64,000 nt of DNA from DATKDF01 sp963752045 (GTDB taxonomy: Bacteria > Acidobacteriota > Vicinamibacteria > Vicinamibacterales > SCN-69-37), in NCBI GenBank assembly GCA_963752045.1, contig CAVVWN010000005.1:1-64000 (forward strand), read 5' to 3'. The stretch's first letter is position 1. The number at the start of each line of letters is the position of its first letter. A program made the position numbers and the translations under genes. This document shows positions 28,332 through 38,786 of this stretch, in pieces. Under the pieces are notes generated by a model. The model was not told where the DNA came from, did not search any database, and worked only from the letters and a program-made list of their open reading frames with translations.

Positions 28332-30077
28332 ATGAGCACTCGACTGACGTTCTTCGCCGTCGTGGCCGCGGCCACGGCGCTGGCCGCGCAGACGCCGGCC
28401 CCCCAATCGTCTCCGCTGCCGACCGTTCCGATGGCGTACGGCATGCTCTCGGCGCAATTCAATGCCGATGGCACGTTCACGATGGGCGGCGGCGGGTGGC
28501 CGAAGCTCTCGGGAACCTGGAAGATGGTCGGCGCCGAAGCGGAGTTTGTCCTGAATTCTCCGCCGAACGGGTGCGGTGAACCCGGCCGGTTCACCTACCG
28601 CGTCGAGGGGACGACCCTGCGGTTTGGTCTGGTGTCCGACGCCTGCCAGGCGCGGCGGTACATGCTGACCGATTCGGTCTGGCGTCCGGTCGGTGAGAAG
28701 CCCGCCCATCCGCCGCGCAACATCGTGCGTACCGTCGCGCCGCCAGCTCCGGGCCGCAATCTGCCGCCACCTGCCGCTCCGGGCGACGCCCCGACCGGCG
28801 CCTGGCCCTCCTTCCGTGGCGTGCAAGCCTCCGGAGTTGCCGACGGCCAGAACCTGCCCGACACGTGGAGCGCGGCGACGGGCGAGCACATTCTCTGGAA
28901 GACGCCGATTCCCGGCCTCGCGCACTCGAGTCCGATTGTCTGGGGCGACACGGTGTTCGTGGCCACCGCGGTGAGCAGCCGTGGCGCCGCGACGTTCAAG
29001 CCGGGCCTGTACGGCGACGGCGACGCGTCCGACGACCGTTCGCCCCAGCAGTGGAAGGTGATCGCGCTCGACCGCGCGACCGGCGCCGTGAAGTGGGAGC
29101 GCGTGGCCGTCGACGGTGAGCCGCGCGACAAACGGCACGTCAAGTCGACCTACGCGAGCGCCACCCCGGCCACCGACGGCCGCATCGTGGTCGCGACCTT
29201 CGGGTCGATGGGCGCGCACGCGTTCGACATGGCCGGCAACGTGCTGTGGAAAGTCGACTACGGCCGGATGAACCTTGGCGCGTACGACCTGCCGTCATGG
29301 GAGTGGGGGCCGGCAAGTTCGCCGATCATCTGGAACGACCTGGTGATTCTGCAGATCGACACGCACGACGACTCGTTGCTGCTCGCGCTCGACGCGATGA
29401 CGGGCGAGACGCGGTGGAAGACCGATCGCGACGAGATCCCCTCCTGGGGGACGCCAACCGTGGCCGAGACCCCGGCCGGACCCGTGCTCGTCACCAACGC
29501 CTCCAACTACATCCGCGGCTACGACCCGCGCACGGGGAAAGAGCTCTGGCGCATCGGTCGCAGTTCGAAGATCACGGCGCCGACGCCGATCTTTGCCGAC
29601 GGTCTGTGGGTCGTGGCGAGCGGACGCGCGCCCGAGCGGCCGATCTTCGTGGTCAGGCCGGATGCGGCCGGCGACCTGACGCTTGGCGACGGCGAGACCG
29701 GCAACAGCGGCATCGCGTGGAGCAAGACCGCGCGCGGCCCCTACATGCCCACGCCGGTCGCCTATCAAGGCATCCTCTACGTGCTCGCCAACAACGGCAT
29801 CTTCGACGCGTACGACCTGCAGACGGGCAAGGAGATCTACCGTCAGCGGCTCCCCAACGTCGGCAGTGGTTTCAGCGCCTCTCCGGTCGCCGCCGACGGC
29901 AAGATCTACCTGTCGAGTGAAGACGGCGACGTGATCGTGGTTGCCGCCGGCCCCGAGTTCAGGCACATTGCCACCAACGCGATGGGCGATCTCATCATGG
30001 CGACGCCGGCGCTGTCTCAGGGCGTGATGTACGTGCGCGGCGCTACGACGCTCTTCGCAATCGGCGGCAGGTTCTGA
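28332..30077 (+). CDS. Secreted PQQ-like beta-propeller protein
   Basis: A 581-residue protein with a signal peptide (MSTRLTFFAVVAAATALAAQ). Residues about 30-125 form a small beta-rich domain with the pattern GTWKMVGAEAEFVLNSP. Residues about 155-580 are a PQQ/PQQ_2-type propeller with repeated blade motifs such as ALDRATGAVKWERV, ALDAMTGETRWKT and YDLQTGKEIYRQRL. No heme-binding CxxCH or dehydrogenase active-site set is seen, so it is probably a periplasmic propeller protein rather than a PQQ enzyme. The ATG at 28332 was chosen for the signal peptide; an upstream in-frame extension runs through the repeat hairpins and is unlikely. Confidence 0.85.
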   Translation: MSTRLTFFAVVAAATALAAQTPAPQSSPLPTVPMAYGMLSAQFNADGTFTMGGGGWPKLSGTWKMVGAEAEFVLNSPPNGCGEPGRFTYRVEGTTLRFGLVSDACQARRYMLTDSVWRPVGEKPAHPPRNIVRTVAPPAPGRNLPPPAAPGDAPTGAWPSFRGVQASGVADGQNLPDTWSAATGEHILWKTPIPGLAHSSPIVWGDTVFVATAVSSRGAATFKPGLYGDGDASDDRSPQQWKVIALDRATGAVKWERVAVDGEPRDKRHVKSTYASATPATDGRIVVATFGSMGAHAFDMAGNVLWKVDYGRMNLGAYDLPSWEWGPASSPIIWNDLVILQIDTHDDSLLLALDAMTGETRWKTDRDEIPSWGTPTVAETPAGPVLVTNASNYIRGYDPRTGKELWRIGRSSKITAPTPIFADGLWVVASGRAPERPIFVVRPDAAGDLTLGDGETGNSGIAWSKTARGPYMPTPVAYQGILYVLANNGIFDAYDLQTGKEIYRQRLPNVGSGFSASPVAADGKIYLSSEDGDVIVVAAGPEFRHIATNAMGDLIMATPALSQGVMYVRGATTLFAIGGRF

Positions 30078-30100
30078 ATCCGCCTGATGCGCGTCGCCGC

Positions 30101-31168
30101 TCAGGGATCCACGTCGAGCACGACCTTGCCGATGCTTCCGCCGCTCTGCAGATGCCGCATCGCAGCCGGCGCCTCGCCGAACGCGAAGCGCCGGCCTACG
30201 AGCGGCGGCGCGGCGATCAGCCCGTCCAGCGCGTCGTAGGCTCGGCCGAGCCGGTCGGCACGATCCCACAGCCAGATGAGGTTGAAGCCCATGACACTGC
30301 GGTTCGTGTTCGTCATCCGCAGCGGGTCGATGCGCGGGCGCCGCAGGTACTGCGCCATGAGGCGCAGGTAGTTCGGGCGCGCGCCGTGAGTCATGAAGTC
30401 CGCCGCGCCGTACGTCACGAGCCGTCCCTCGGGCCTGAGCCGCGCGAGGGCCGGCAGCAGGTATGGTCCTCCGACCGCATCGAAGACGAGATCGAAGCCG
30501 CTCGCCCCGATCGCGGACAACGTGCGGTCCAGATCGGCCCGGAAGGTCCGCCGGTTGCGCACGATCACGTGCTCCGAATCGAGGCCACGATGATCGGCCA
30601 GCCACTGACGCTTCGGCTCGCTGCCAACCACGGCGACCGTACGCGCGCCTGAGGACTGGAGGATGGCCAGCGCGTTGAGGCCGACGCCGCCCGCCGCAGA
30701 CTGCAGCAGCACGACCTCGCCCCGCTCCAGTGCGCCAAGCTCCACGAGCCCGTACCAGGCCGTCAGCGCCTGCACCGGATAGGCGGCCGCCTCGGCAAAG
30801 CTCCATCCGGTCCTCATCGGTCGGAGGTACTCACGGCCCAGATTGACTGCCGTCGCGTACCCACCGAACCGTGTGAGGCCGATGACTCGATCCCCGACGC
30901 GAGGCACGAACGCCGACTCGTCCCCGGCGCCCGGCGGACCAAGGGCATCCACGACGCCGGCGATTTCGAGACCCGGAACGAACGACGCCTTCGGCGTGGC
31001 CGAGTAGAGCCCGAGGCACGCGAACAGGTCGGCGAAGTTCAGGCCGACCGCTTTGACGAGAACACGCACCTGCCCCGCCGGGGGAGGCGGAAGCTCTTCG
31101 GTCTGGCGCGCCAGCCTGTCGAGCGACCCGGCGCGGTCGATGCGCCAGACGTCGCGCCGGTAGCTCAT
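30101..31168 (-). CDS. Zinc-type alcohol dehydrogenase / quinone oxidoreductase-like protein
   Basis: A 355-residue MDR superfamily enzyme. The N-terminal GroES-like domain includes VLVKAVGLNFADLFACLGLY, which has the quinone-oxidoreductase pattern without the zinc-binding Cys/His set. The Rossmann domain has LLQSAAGGVGLNALAIL near residue 155 for NADPH, and GASGFDLVFDAVGG. It is expected to reduce quinones or enones with NADPH; the real substrate is unknown. It is the last gene of a minus-strand run, 38 bases after the M24 peptidase gene. Confidence 0.85.
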   Translation of the reverse strand: MSYRRDVWRIDRAGSLDRLARQTEELPPPPAGQVRVLVKAVGLNFADLFACLGLYSATPKASFVPGLEIAGVVDALGPPGAGDESAFVPRVGDRVIGLTRFGGYATAVNLGREYLRPMRTGWSFAEAAAYPVQALTAWYGLVELGALERGEVVLLQSAAGGVGLNALAILQSSGARTVAVVGSEPKRQWLADHRGLDSEHVIVRNRRTFRADLDRTLSAIGASGFDLVFDAVGGPYLLPALARLRPEGRLVTYGAADFMTHGARPNYLRLMAQYLRRPRIDPLRMTNTNRSVMGFNLIWLWDRADRLGRAYDALDGLIAAPPLVGRRFAFGEAPAAMRHLQSGGSIGKVVLDVDP

Positions 31169-31206
31169 GTCGCGGATTTTATCCGGCCCGACCTGCCAGA
31201 TGCGGT

Positions 31207-32688
31207 TCAGTACGGCCGCCGCTTGATCACGAACGGCGCAAACGAGGACGGCGTCTGACGGAGCGCCTCGATGTCCGCGATCTCGATCGGAATCGACCGG
31301 CTGAGCCACTCGTGCCCCGTGTCGGTCACGAGCACGTCGTCTTCGAACGCGATCCGCGGGAGGCCGGGTGGCGAGACCCCCTGCTCGATCGAGAGCGCCA
31401 TGCCCGGCCGAAGCGGAATGGAGTAGTCGCCCTCGTCGTGCACCTCCATGCCGATGAAGTGCCCGATGCCGTAGGTGTAGTGCTCGTCGTAGCCGCCGGC
31501 CTCGCGGAGCATCCGGACGGCCATCTCGTGCAGTTCCCACCACGTCACGCCTGGCCGCACGTTGTCGATGACCGTCTTCTGCACGTTGAGCGCGATCTCG
31601 TACAACTCACGTTGTGTGGCGTTCATCGGCGCGTCGATGATCACGTTGCGCTGGATGTCGGCGGAGAAGTGATTGAATTCGGCGCCCGTGTCGGTTCGCA
31701 GCACGTCGCCCGCCTCGATGACCGCCGCCGACGACCGCGACTCGTACTGGATGAAGCCCTCCGGGATTCGAGGCCGGGGCGGCCGGCCGGTCATCGGATA
31801 GCGTTCGACGGCGGTGGGGAATCCCAGATCGGCGCCGCGGTAGCGGTAGACGAAGTCCATGACCTGCATGACGTCCGTCTCGGTCATGCCGGGACGGGCC
31901 GCCCGGAAGGCCTCGACGATGCCCTCACCGGTAATGGCAACCGCGCGCCGCAGGCTCGCGAGCGCCAGACCGTCCTGATACATGCGGATCGGGTCGAGGA
32001 CGTCGGCCGAATCGCGCAGGTCCATCTCCGGCGAGAAGCGGCGGAGTCTCTCGAACGTCTCGAGCCGCGGTGGCTCCGGCATGCCGAGGCGGAAGAAGCG
32101 CGGGTAGTTCAGATAGAGCACCTTGCGTGCGTTGCCCCACCGCCGCGACAGCGCCGCCGGCAGCGGCCATCGGCGGATCTGCGTGATCCGCCAGTCGCGG
32201 TAGTCGGTCATCGCCACCGACAGCTCTTCTTCGAGCTTCTCGAACGGCCGGACGTCTTCGATGCCCGTCTGGGCCCGGATGGCGTCGAGGTCGTCGGCCG
32301 AGCTGTAGAGCACCTCCCAGTCGCGGTCGCCGCCCGGGACGAGCAGCAGCGCCGAATCCACGCTCGAGAGGCCCTCGAGGCCGGTCAGGTAGATGAAGTC
32401 GTGGTTGTCGCTGTGCGGCACCTGGAACTCGAGCCGGCGCGGCTGCACCCACTCGACCGAGAACACGAGCATGGCGCCTTCACCGATCGCACCGAGCACG
32501 CGCTGGCGCCGGCGCTCGAACACGCCGCGAATCGTCGCGGGGTCCGGCCGGTCGAGATCGATCGTCCGCGAGAAGGCGTCTTCGGCGGCAAAATCGTAGG
32601 CGACAGGCGGCGGGCCCTGGGTCTCGGCGGTCGGCAGGCTCGCGGCGGCCAGGGCAAGGGCGAGCAACACGGTGAGTTTGAGAGGCAT
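31207..32688 (-). CDS. Secreted M24 metallopeptidase (Xaa-Pro aminopeptidase-like)
   Basis: A 493-residue protein with a signal peptide (MPLKLTVLLALALAAASLPT). The aminopeptidase P N-terminal domain covers about 45-200. The pita-bread M24 domain covers about 235-480 and shows the metal ligands: two Asp in RTDTGAEFNHFSADIQRN, His in GIGHFIGMEVHDEG, Glu in MALSIEQGV, and Glu in RIAFEDDVLVTD. It should remove N-terminal residues before proline in the periplasm. The start was chosen for the signal peptide. It follows the VPS10-like gene by 62 bases. Confidence 0.88.
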   Translation of the reverse strand: MPLKLTVLLALALAAASLPTAETQGPPPVAYDFAAEDAFSRTIDLDRPDPATIRGVFERRRQRVLGAIGEGAMLVFSVEWVQPRRLEFQVPHSDNHDFIYLTGLEGLSSVDSALLLVPGGDRDWEVLYSSADDLDAIRAQTGIEDVRPFEKLEEELSVAMTDYRDWRITQIRRWPLPAALSRRWGNARKVLYLNYPRFFRLGMPEPPRLETFERLRRFSPEMDLRDSADVLDPIRMYQDGLALASLRRAVAITGEGIVEAFRAARPGMTETDVMQVMDFVYRYRGADLGFPTAVERYPMTGRPPRPRIPEGFIQYESRSSAAVIEAGDVLRTDTGAEFNHFSADIQRNVIIDAPMNATQRELYEIALNVQKTVIDNVRPGVTWWELHEMAVRMLREAGGYDEHYTYGIGHFIGMEVHDEGDYSIPLRPGMALSIEQGVSPPGLPRIAFEDDVLVTDTGHEWLSRSIPIEIADIEALRQTPSSFAPFVIKRRPY

Positions 32689-32750
32689 CTCGGCCGAGTA
32701 TACCGGCGTGCGGCTCGCGCGGCGGATGGTTTGCCGGCAGGCTGAGGCCA

Positions 32751-35700
32751 TCAACCGCCGGCACCTCCACCACCGCCGCGTCGAACCGGCGCGATCGGGC
32801 GTCCAGGCGTCCACGTGACACCGGCGCGGTCGAGTTCCGTTCGCAGTTGCGAGAACGCCTGTTGCAGCAGCGTGTTGATGGCCGCCACCTGCTCGTCGAG
32901 CAGCTCCCGGCTTCGTCCGGTCAGTCGCGTCTGCTCGACGGTCGGCAGCGCCGTCGAGGCGCCGATGGCGGAATACAGCTGGCGCACCTGCGTGGACAGA
33001 GGGGGCGCCCCGGGCTGAGTTGCCCCGGCGTCGGTCTCGGTCCCGAGCATCTCGTCGAGAATCGCCTGCAGCGTGCCGGCGAGGTCGTCGAGCCGGGCGC
33101 TCACGGCCCGGGCGACGTCAGGATGTGACTCGAGGGTCTCGCGCACCTGGCTGAGCTGGCCTTCGAGCTGGCGGGCGCTTGTGACGACGGCATGCGCGAC
33201 GCCGATCATGTCGTGTAACGAGACGAGCGTGTCGTGCCAGGCGACGCGATCGGCGGCGCTGATATCGACCGCCGGATCGCCCGTGATGCGCAACGGCCGC
33301 GTCTGCTCTTGATCGCCGAACCGCAACCGCACGCGGTAGTCCCCGGGCAGCACCCACGGCCCGCGCACACCCGTATTGATGCTGCCGTCGAGGTTCGCCA
33401 GCAGGGCCGGACCGTAGCGCAGATCCCAAACGAGCCGGTGGATGCCCGGCCGGGCAGCCCCCGCGGGAGGGTCCAGGCGCCGCACGACCGCCCCGCTCCC
33501 GTCGAGGATCTCGATCTGCACGGAGGGCCGCGCCCCCTGAGCGTCGCCGGCTGCCGCCATCGACTGCGGCCCGACCCAGTAGCTGATGATGGCGCCGTCC
33601 GGCGGGTTCGCCGCCGCAAAGCGCCCGTGCCCCAGGCTCGTGCGGCCGCGGTTGAAGGAACTCAGCTGCCGCGCGCGCCGTGGTCCCGCCAGGTGGACAC
33701 GAGAAGCCGCCACCTGAGCGGTCATCTCCTCCAGAATCGTGATGTCGTCGAGGACCCAGAAGCCGCGCCCGTGCGTGCCCAGCACCAGGTCGTTCTCGCG
33801 CGGATGGATGACCATGTCGTGCACCGGCACGGTGGGCAGATTGCTGCCCAGCGGCAGCCAGTTCGCGCCGCCGGTCAGCGAGACGAAGACGCCGAATTCG
33901 GTGCCGACGAACAACAGGTTCGGGTTGCGCGGATGCTCGACCAGGACGCGCACCGGACCGAACTCGGGGAGGTCGCCGCTGATGTCGGTCCAGTTGGCGC
34001 CGTGGTTGGTGCTCTTGATCACATAGGGACGAAAGTCGTTGTCCTTGTGCGCCTCGAACGTCGCATACAGCGTGCCCTCGTCATGATGCGACCATCGCAC
34101 CCGGCTGGTGTACGTCATCTCGGGCACCACCCCGGAGATGTCAGCCGACTGCCACGTGTCGCCGCCGTCGCGCGTGATCTGGATCAGGCCATCGTCGGTG
34201 CCCGCCGCCAGCAGCCCCGGCCGGAGCGGCGACTCTGAGAGCGACGTGATCGTGCCGTAGTCGGACGTCGCCCGGTGCAGCATGAACGCATCGAGCGGCT
34301 GCACCTTGCCCTGCAACGGCAGGTCGAAATGGCTGATCTGCCGCGTCAAGTCCGGGCTGATGACTTTCCAGGCATCGCCGCGGTCGTCGCTCCTGAAGAC
34401 GACGTTGGCGGCGAAGTACAGCGTTTCGTGATCGAAGTTCGAGATGATCACCGGTGACGACCAGTTCCAGCGGTACTTGCCGTCCTCGGGATGGGCCGGC
34501 TGGATGAGGCGCCGTTCGCCGGTTTCCGTATCGAAGCGCACGAGGCGCCCGTATTGCGATTCGCTGTACACGACGGACGGGTTTTCAGGATCGATCTGCA
34601 CGTGAAAGCCGTCGCCGCCCACGGTGATGAACCAGTCTTCGTTGGCGATGCCGTCCGTGTAGCGCGTCCCGCTGGGACCGCCGAGGGTGTTGTTGTCCTG
34701 CGTGCCGCCGTAGACGTAGTAGAAGGGCTCGCGCATGTCCACGGCCACGGTATAGAACTGGGTCACGGGCAGGTTCCCGACAAAACTCCAGGTATCAGCC
34801 CGGTCTTCGGTCATGTAGACGCCGCCGTCGTTGCCAATGACGATGTGGTCCGAGTCGCTCGGGTCGATCCACATCGCCTGTTGATCGACATGCACGCGGC
34901 GGTCTGTGTAGGGCGCGGTGAAGGTGCGGCCCCCGTCGGCCGAGACCGTGTCGCCGTCGCCCAGCACGTAGACGCGCTCGGGATCGTTGGGGTCGCAGCG
35001 GACCTTGGTGCCGGACACAGGGTTGACGTGCTGCCAGCTCGCGCCACGGTCGTCCGAGCGGTACAGGCCGTCTTCGCCCGGCCGCGCCGAGACCGCGGCG
35101 AAGACGCGATCCGGGCGGCTGGCGCAGATCGACAGGCCGATCTTGCCGGCATCGCCCCTGGGAAGACCTCTGCTCAGACGCTGCCAGGTGGCGCCCCCAT
35201 CCGTGCTCCGGTAGATGCCGCTCTCCGGGCCGCCGCCGAGAAAGCTCCAGGTGCGGCGCTCGCGCTGGAACGCAGCCGCGTACAACAGGTTCGGGTCGCG
35301 CGGATCCATGGCGAGATCGACCACGCCGGTGCGGGGACTCACGAACAGCACTTTCTCCCAGGTGTCGCCGCCGTCGGTCGTTCTGAACACGCCCCGCTCA
35401 TCGTTGGAACCCCACAGGGCGCCGCCGCCGGCGACGTAGACGATGTTCGGATCCTCCGGATGGATCAGGATGCGGCCGACGTGCCGCGTCTCGTCGAGGC
35501 CCTTGTGCGTCCAGCTCCTGCCGCCGTCTTCCGACTTGTAGACGCCGTCACCCCACGACACGCTGCGCCAGTTCCAGGTCTCGCCGCTGCCCAGCCACAC
35601 GATGTTGGGATTGGAGAGGGCCACCGTGACCGATCCCAGCGACGCCGTGCCCCCGTTCTCGAAGACGGGCTGCCAGGTCAATCCCCGGTTGGTTGTCTTC

Positions 35701-35972
35701 CAGGCGCCTCCGGTTGCGGTGGCGACGTACAGCGTGTCGGGCGCGTCGGGCACCCCGGCGATGTCGGCAATGCGACCGCTCGTGAGCGCCGGGCCGATCT
35801 CGCGCCACCGCAGTGCCGCAAGATGCGTGGGGTTGAGCCGATCACCGTCGGCTCGCTGACCGGCGGCGACCGGCGCCGTCAGCCACGCGGCGCCGACGAG
35901 CGTCAGCGCTGCCAGCAACGGAACACCGAAAGCCAGGGAAACCGGGCGACGGATGTACGCAGTCGATCGCAT
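32751..35972 (-). CDS. Large secreted VPS10/sortilin-like (BNR) propeller protein
   Basis: A 1073-residue protein with a signal peptide ending near TAPVAAGQ. From about 50 to 740 it is built of BNR/Asp-box blades with the repeated pattern S-x-D-x-G-x-x-W (KSEDGGRSWTHKG, RSDDRGASWQHV, ITRDGGDTWQSAD), as in VPS10/sortilin and photosystem assembly-like propellers. The C-terminal 250 residues hold a beta sandwich and a helical end. Such proteins are abundant in Acidobacteriota and Bacteroidota; the function is unknown and the glycosyl hydrolase label is not supported by catalytic residues. It starts 28 bases after the kinase gene stop, so it is probably co-transcribed with it. Confidence 0.85.
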   Translation of the reverse strand: MRSTAYIRRPVSLAFGVPLLAALTLVGAAWLTAPVAAGQRADGDRLNPTHLAALRWREIGPALTSGRIADIAGVPDAPDTLYVATATGGAWKTTNRGLTWQPVFENGGTASLGSVTVALSNPNIVWLGSGETWNWRSVSWGDGVYKSEDGGRSWTHKGLDETRHVGRILIHPEDPNIVYVAGGGALWGSNDERGVFRTTDGGDTWEKVLFVSPRTGVVDLAMDPRDPNLLYAAAFQRERRTWSFLGGGPESGIYRSTDGGATWQRLSRGLPRGDAGKIGLSICASRPDRVFAAVSARPGEDGLYRSDDRGASWQHVNPVSGTKVRCDPNDPERVYVLGDGDTVSADGGRTFTAPYTDRRVHVDQQAMWIDPSDSDHIVIGNDGGVYMTEDRADTWSFVGNLPVTQFYTVAVDMREPFYYVYGGTQDNNTLGGPSGTRYTDGIANEDWFITVGGDGFHVQIDPENPSVVYSESQYGRLVRFDTETGERRLIQPAHPEDGKYRWNWSSPVIISNFDHETLYFAANVVFRSDDRGDAWKVISPDLTRQISHFDLPLQGKVQPLDAFMLHRATSDYGTITSLSESPLRPGLLAAGTDDGLIQITRDGGDTWQSADISGVVPEMTYTSRVRWSHHDEGTLYATFEAHKDNDFRPYVIKSTNHGANWTDISGDLPEFGPVRVLVEHPRNPNLLFVGTEFGVFVSLTGGANWLPLGSNLPTVPVHDMVIHPRENDLVLGTHGRGFWVLDDITILEEMTAQVAASRVHLAGPRRARQLSSFNRGRTSLGHGRFAAANPPDGAIISYWVGPQSMAAAGDAQGARPSVQIEILDGSGAVVRRLDPPAGAARPGIHRLVWDLRYGPALLANLDGSINTGVRGPWVLPGDYRVRLRFGDQEQTRPLRITGDPAVDISAADRVAWHDTLVSLHDMIGVAHAVVTSARQLEGQLSQVRETLESHPDVARAVSARLDDLAGTLQAILDEMLGTETDAGATQPGAPPLSTQVRQLYSAIGASTALPTVEQTRLTGRSRELLDEQVAAINTLLQQAFSQLRTELDRAGVTWTPGRPIAPVRRGGGGGAGG

Positions 35973-36000
35973 GGAACGGCTCCTTGTCGTCCGACAGACC

Positions 36001-38671
36001 TCAGCGCGAGGTGCCGCGGAGCTGGCCGACGAGCGCCGGCAGGTTCTGAATCAGCATGATGCGCGTCGCCGAGTTGAAGCGGACCATGGCGAACGTCTGG
36101 CCGTCCGGCGACACGTCGTAGTTTCTGTGCGGAGTCGCCGTCACCATGTCGGCGACCGAGAAGAGCGCCTGTCTGGACAGGACGGCGAACGCCGGCTCGG
36201 TGCGGAGGCTCGCGGCGACGAGCTCGGAGCCGGGGCCGGCGCCCGTCCGGTAGAAGAGCTCCCGGCCGTCGCGGCTCCATGCCGGCTCGGTGCCGCCCGC
36301 GAGCGACACCTGAACCTCTTCGCTCTCGCCCTCGAGCGAGCGGACGTACACCTCGTCCCGGCCCGACTGGTTCGAGACGAACGCGAGCCAGCGCCTGCCG
36401 GGCGAGACGGTCGGGAACTGCTCCTCGAAGCGGGACGCGACCAGCGGCTCGAGCGGCCCCTTGCCCCCGTTGCGGATCACGGCCACGTCGCTCCCCGAGT
36501 CGCCCGAGAGCGAGTTGCCGACCGTGACGAGCGCCGAGCCATCGGAGAGCCACTCGGCGCCGGAGCCGAGCTCCGTCCAGCCGCCGAGGCGCTCCGGCGT
36601 TGCCGAGACGCCTGGCCGGGTCCGGAAGAGCGTCAGGACCCCGTCCTTCAGGGACGTGTACGTCAGCGCGGTGCCGTCCGGTGTCCACGTGGGATCGTGC
36701 CCGTCGCGTTCGAACGTGGCGCGGCTGAGCAGCCCGTCGGCCAGGTTGAGCACCCAGACGTCGCGGCCGTCGGCCGTATTGAAATCGACGGCGATGCGCC
36801 GGCCGTCGGGCGAGAACAGCGGCGAATGGAAATTCCGGCCCTCGGGCGTCGCCGGGCGGATGGTGCCGTCGCGGGCCACCAGCACCAGCGAGCGCGGCTC
36901 TTCGGGCACATACGCCACCGTCCCGTTTTCCGCGACGGCGAACTGGGCCGTGCCGGCGCCGGTCAGCGCGACGCCGCCCGCGATCCGGACCGGCTCGTCC
37001 TCCACGCGCCCTAAGGCCGGATCGAACGCCACGGCCTCGATGGTTCCATTGGCCAGCACGTAGACGAGGTAGCCCTGCGTATGCCGGACATCGACGATGT
37101 CACGTTCGATGAGCATCGATGTCGCACCCGTCTCGAGATCCAGCAACATCGCCGGGCCGGACGCCGTACCGGTTGGCATCCGGAGCACGAGTGCGGTCCG
37201 GCCCCCGGGCAGCACCTGCATCGGGCCGAGGTCGCCGTGCTGGTTGCCGAATGGTCTCGAGACCGCGCCGTCGGCGCCCACCCGCAGGAGGCCGGCGCCG
37301 GCAAAGCCCGCCCCGAACCAGAGCGAGCCGTCCCCCGCCCAGGCCACCCAGGGAGTCGCGGGAATCTCCGTGGGCAGGGGCCTGGAATTGCCGCCCGTGA
37401 CGGAGTACCGGGACATCTGGCGGCTCGGAGCCGTGCCGATGAACTCGCGGCCATCGGGTGACATCACGTAGTCGCCGGTGAACGGGATCACACCAGCCAG
37501 CGGCGACGCTGTCTCTTCGTCGATCCGCATGCGCATCGAGCGGACGTCGCCTTCGACGACGGCGGAAAACACGAGCGTGCTGCCGTCCGGCGTGATCGCA
37601 ATCTCGCGCCGAATCCCGTTTGTGGTCGCGCCGCCGTAGTTCGGGACGACGAGAGCGAGGCGCGAGGGGGGCTGGGTTGGCGCGGGCGGCGCCGGTCGCA
37701 ACCATCCCCACGCGCCGATTCCTGCCACGACAAGGGCGGCGGCCGGCCAGAGCCATCCGCTGAGGCCGCGCGCGCGCGGCGCCGGCACCGCCGGCGCAGG
37801 CGCGGGCGCCGGTCGCGCATGGAGGTCGCGCAGGTCGAGCGCGAGATCGTCGGCGTGCTGGTACCGCCGCGACGGGTCCTTTGCCAGGCACTTCCGGACG
37901 ATGCGCTGGAACTCGACGGGCGCGTCCGGCCGGAGGTCGGAGAGCGGACGCGGCTCGTCGTGCAGGACGTGCGCGATCATCTCGGCTGCGCTCCGCCCCG
38001 CGAACGGACGCTCGCCGGCCGCCATCTCGTAGAGGATGCAGCCGAGGGCGAAGATGTCCGTGCGCCGATCCACCGGCTGACCGGCGGCCTGCTCGGGGGA
38101 GAGATATCCAACCGTCCCCATCACCATGCCGGCCATCGTCCCGAGGGTGGTGGGCGAGTTGGCGTCGGCGGCTGCCCGCGCCGCTGGCGCCGCCGGGCTC
38201 GGTGAGTTTGGCGAGGCCGAAGTCGAGCACCTTGGCGTGGCCGTCGGCCGACACCATGATGTTCTCTGGTTTGATGTCGCGATGGACGATCCCGGCGTGA
38301 TGCGCCGCGGCAAGCGCGCCGGCGACATCGGCCGCGATCGGCAGCCACTCGGCGAGCGGCCGGCCCTGGCGCTCGGTGAGGAGCGTTCTGAGCGTCGCGC
38401 CGTCGAGCAGTTCCTGGACGATGTAGCGGGTCTCGCCGTCGGTGCCGACGTCGAACACCGACGCGATATGGGGATGGTTGAGCGCGGCCGCGGCGCGCGC
38501 CTCCTGTTCGAAGCGCGAGAGCCGCTCGGGATCGGCGGCGAATCCGGCGGGCAGGACCTTGATGGCGACGTGGCGGCCGAGCCGCGGGTCCACGGCCTTG
38601 TAGACCTCGCCCATGCCGCCTTCGCCGAGCTTGTCCTGGATCCGATAGGGTCCGAGGGTTGTCCCGATCAT
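36001..38671 (-). CDS. Serine/threonine protein kinase with PD40 propeller, one frameshift
   Basis: About 890 residues if one frameshift is repaired. Frame one gives the N-lobe (LGEGGMGEVYKAVD, VAIKVLPAG) and the catalytic VHRDIKPENI and DFGLAKL. Near 38170-38215, in a GGCGGCGCC-rich stretch, the frame changes. The second frame continues with TVGYLSPEQAAGQPVDRRTD, the rest of the C-lobe, a transmembrane helix near 275-295 and a TolB/PD40-like propeller. Both parts are well conserved, so the break is probably a sequencing error; a real mutation would destroy the kinase. It heads a minus-strand run with the VPS10-like protein, M24 peptidase and MDR enzyme. Confidence 0.85.
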
Positions 38672-38719
38672 CTGACGGCGACCATGTTATACGCAGAGCG
38701 CGGTGCGGGGACTGACGCA

Positions 38720-38750
38720 GTCGGGCGGACTGAACTTCAGTCCGCCCGAC
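38720..38750. terminator. Hairpin upstream of tRNA-Arg
   Basis: Perfect 14-bp arms (38720-38733 and 38737-38750) surround a 3-base loop. The sequence TCAGTCCGCCC in one arm also occurs in the hairpin at 16488-16515. It lies between the kinase start region and the tRNA gene. Confidence 0.5.
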
Positions 38751-38786
38751 AGACCTCGAGTGTAGACTGAGGCCTGCGTCACGCAC

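Noticed and set aside
31312..32745. A 477-codon plus-strand frame opposite the M24 peptidase
   Set aside because: Composition (Arg, His, Gly rich) and the lack of motifs show a GC-driven shadow of the real minus-strand gene, whose metal ligands are all present.
34491..36059. A 522-codon plus-strand frame opposite the VPS10-like gene
   Set aside because: Same reason: the minus strand carries regular Asp-box blades and a signal peptide.
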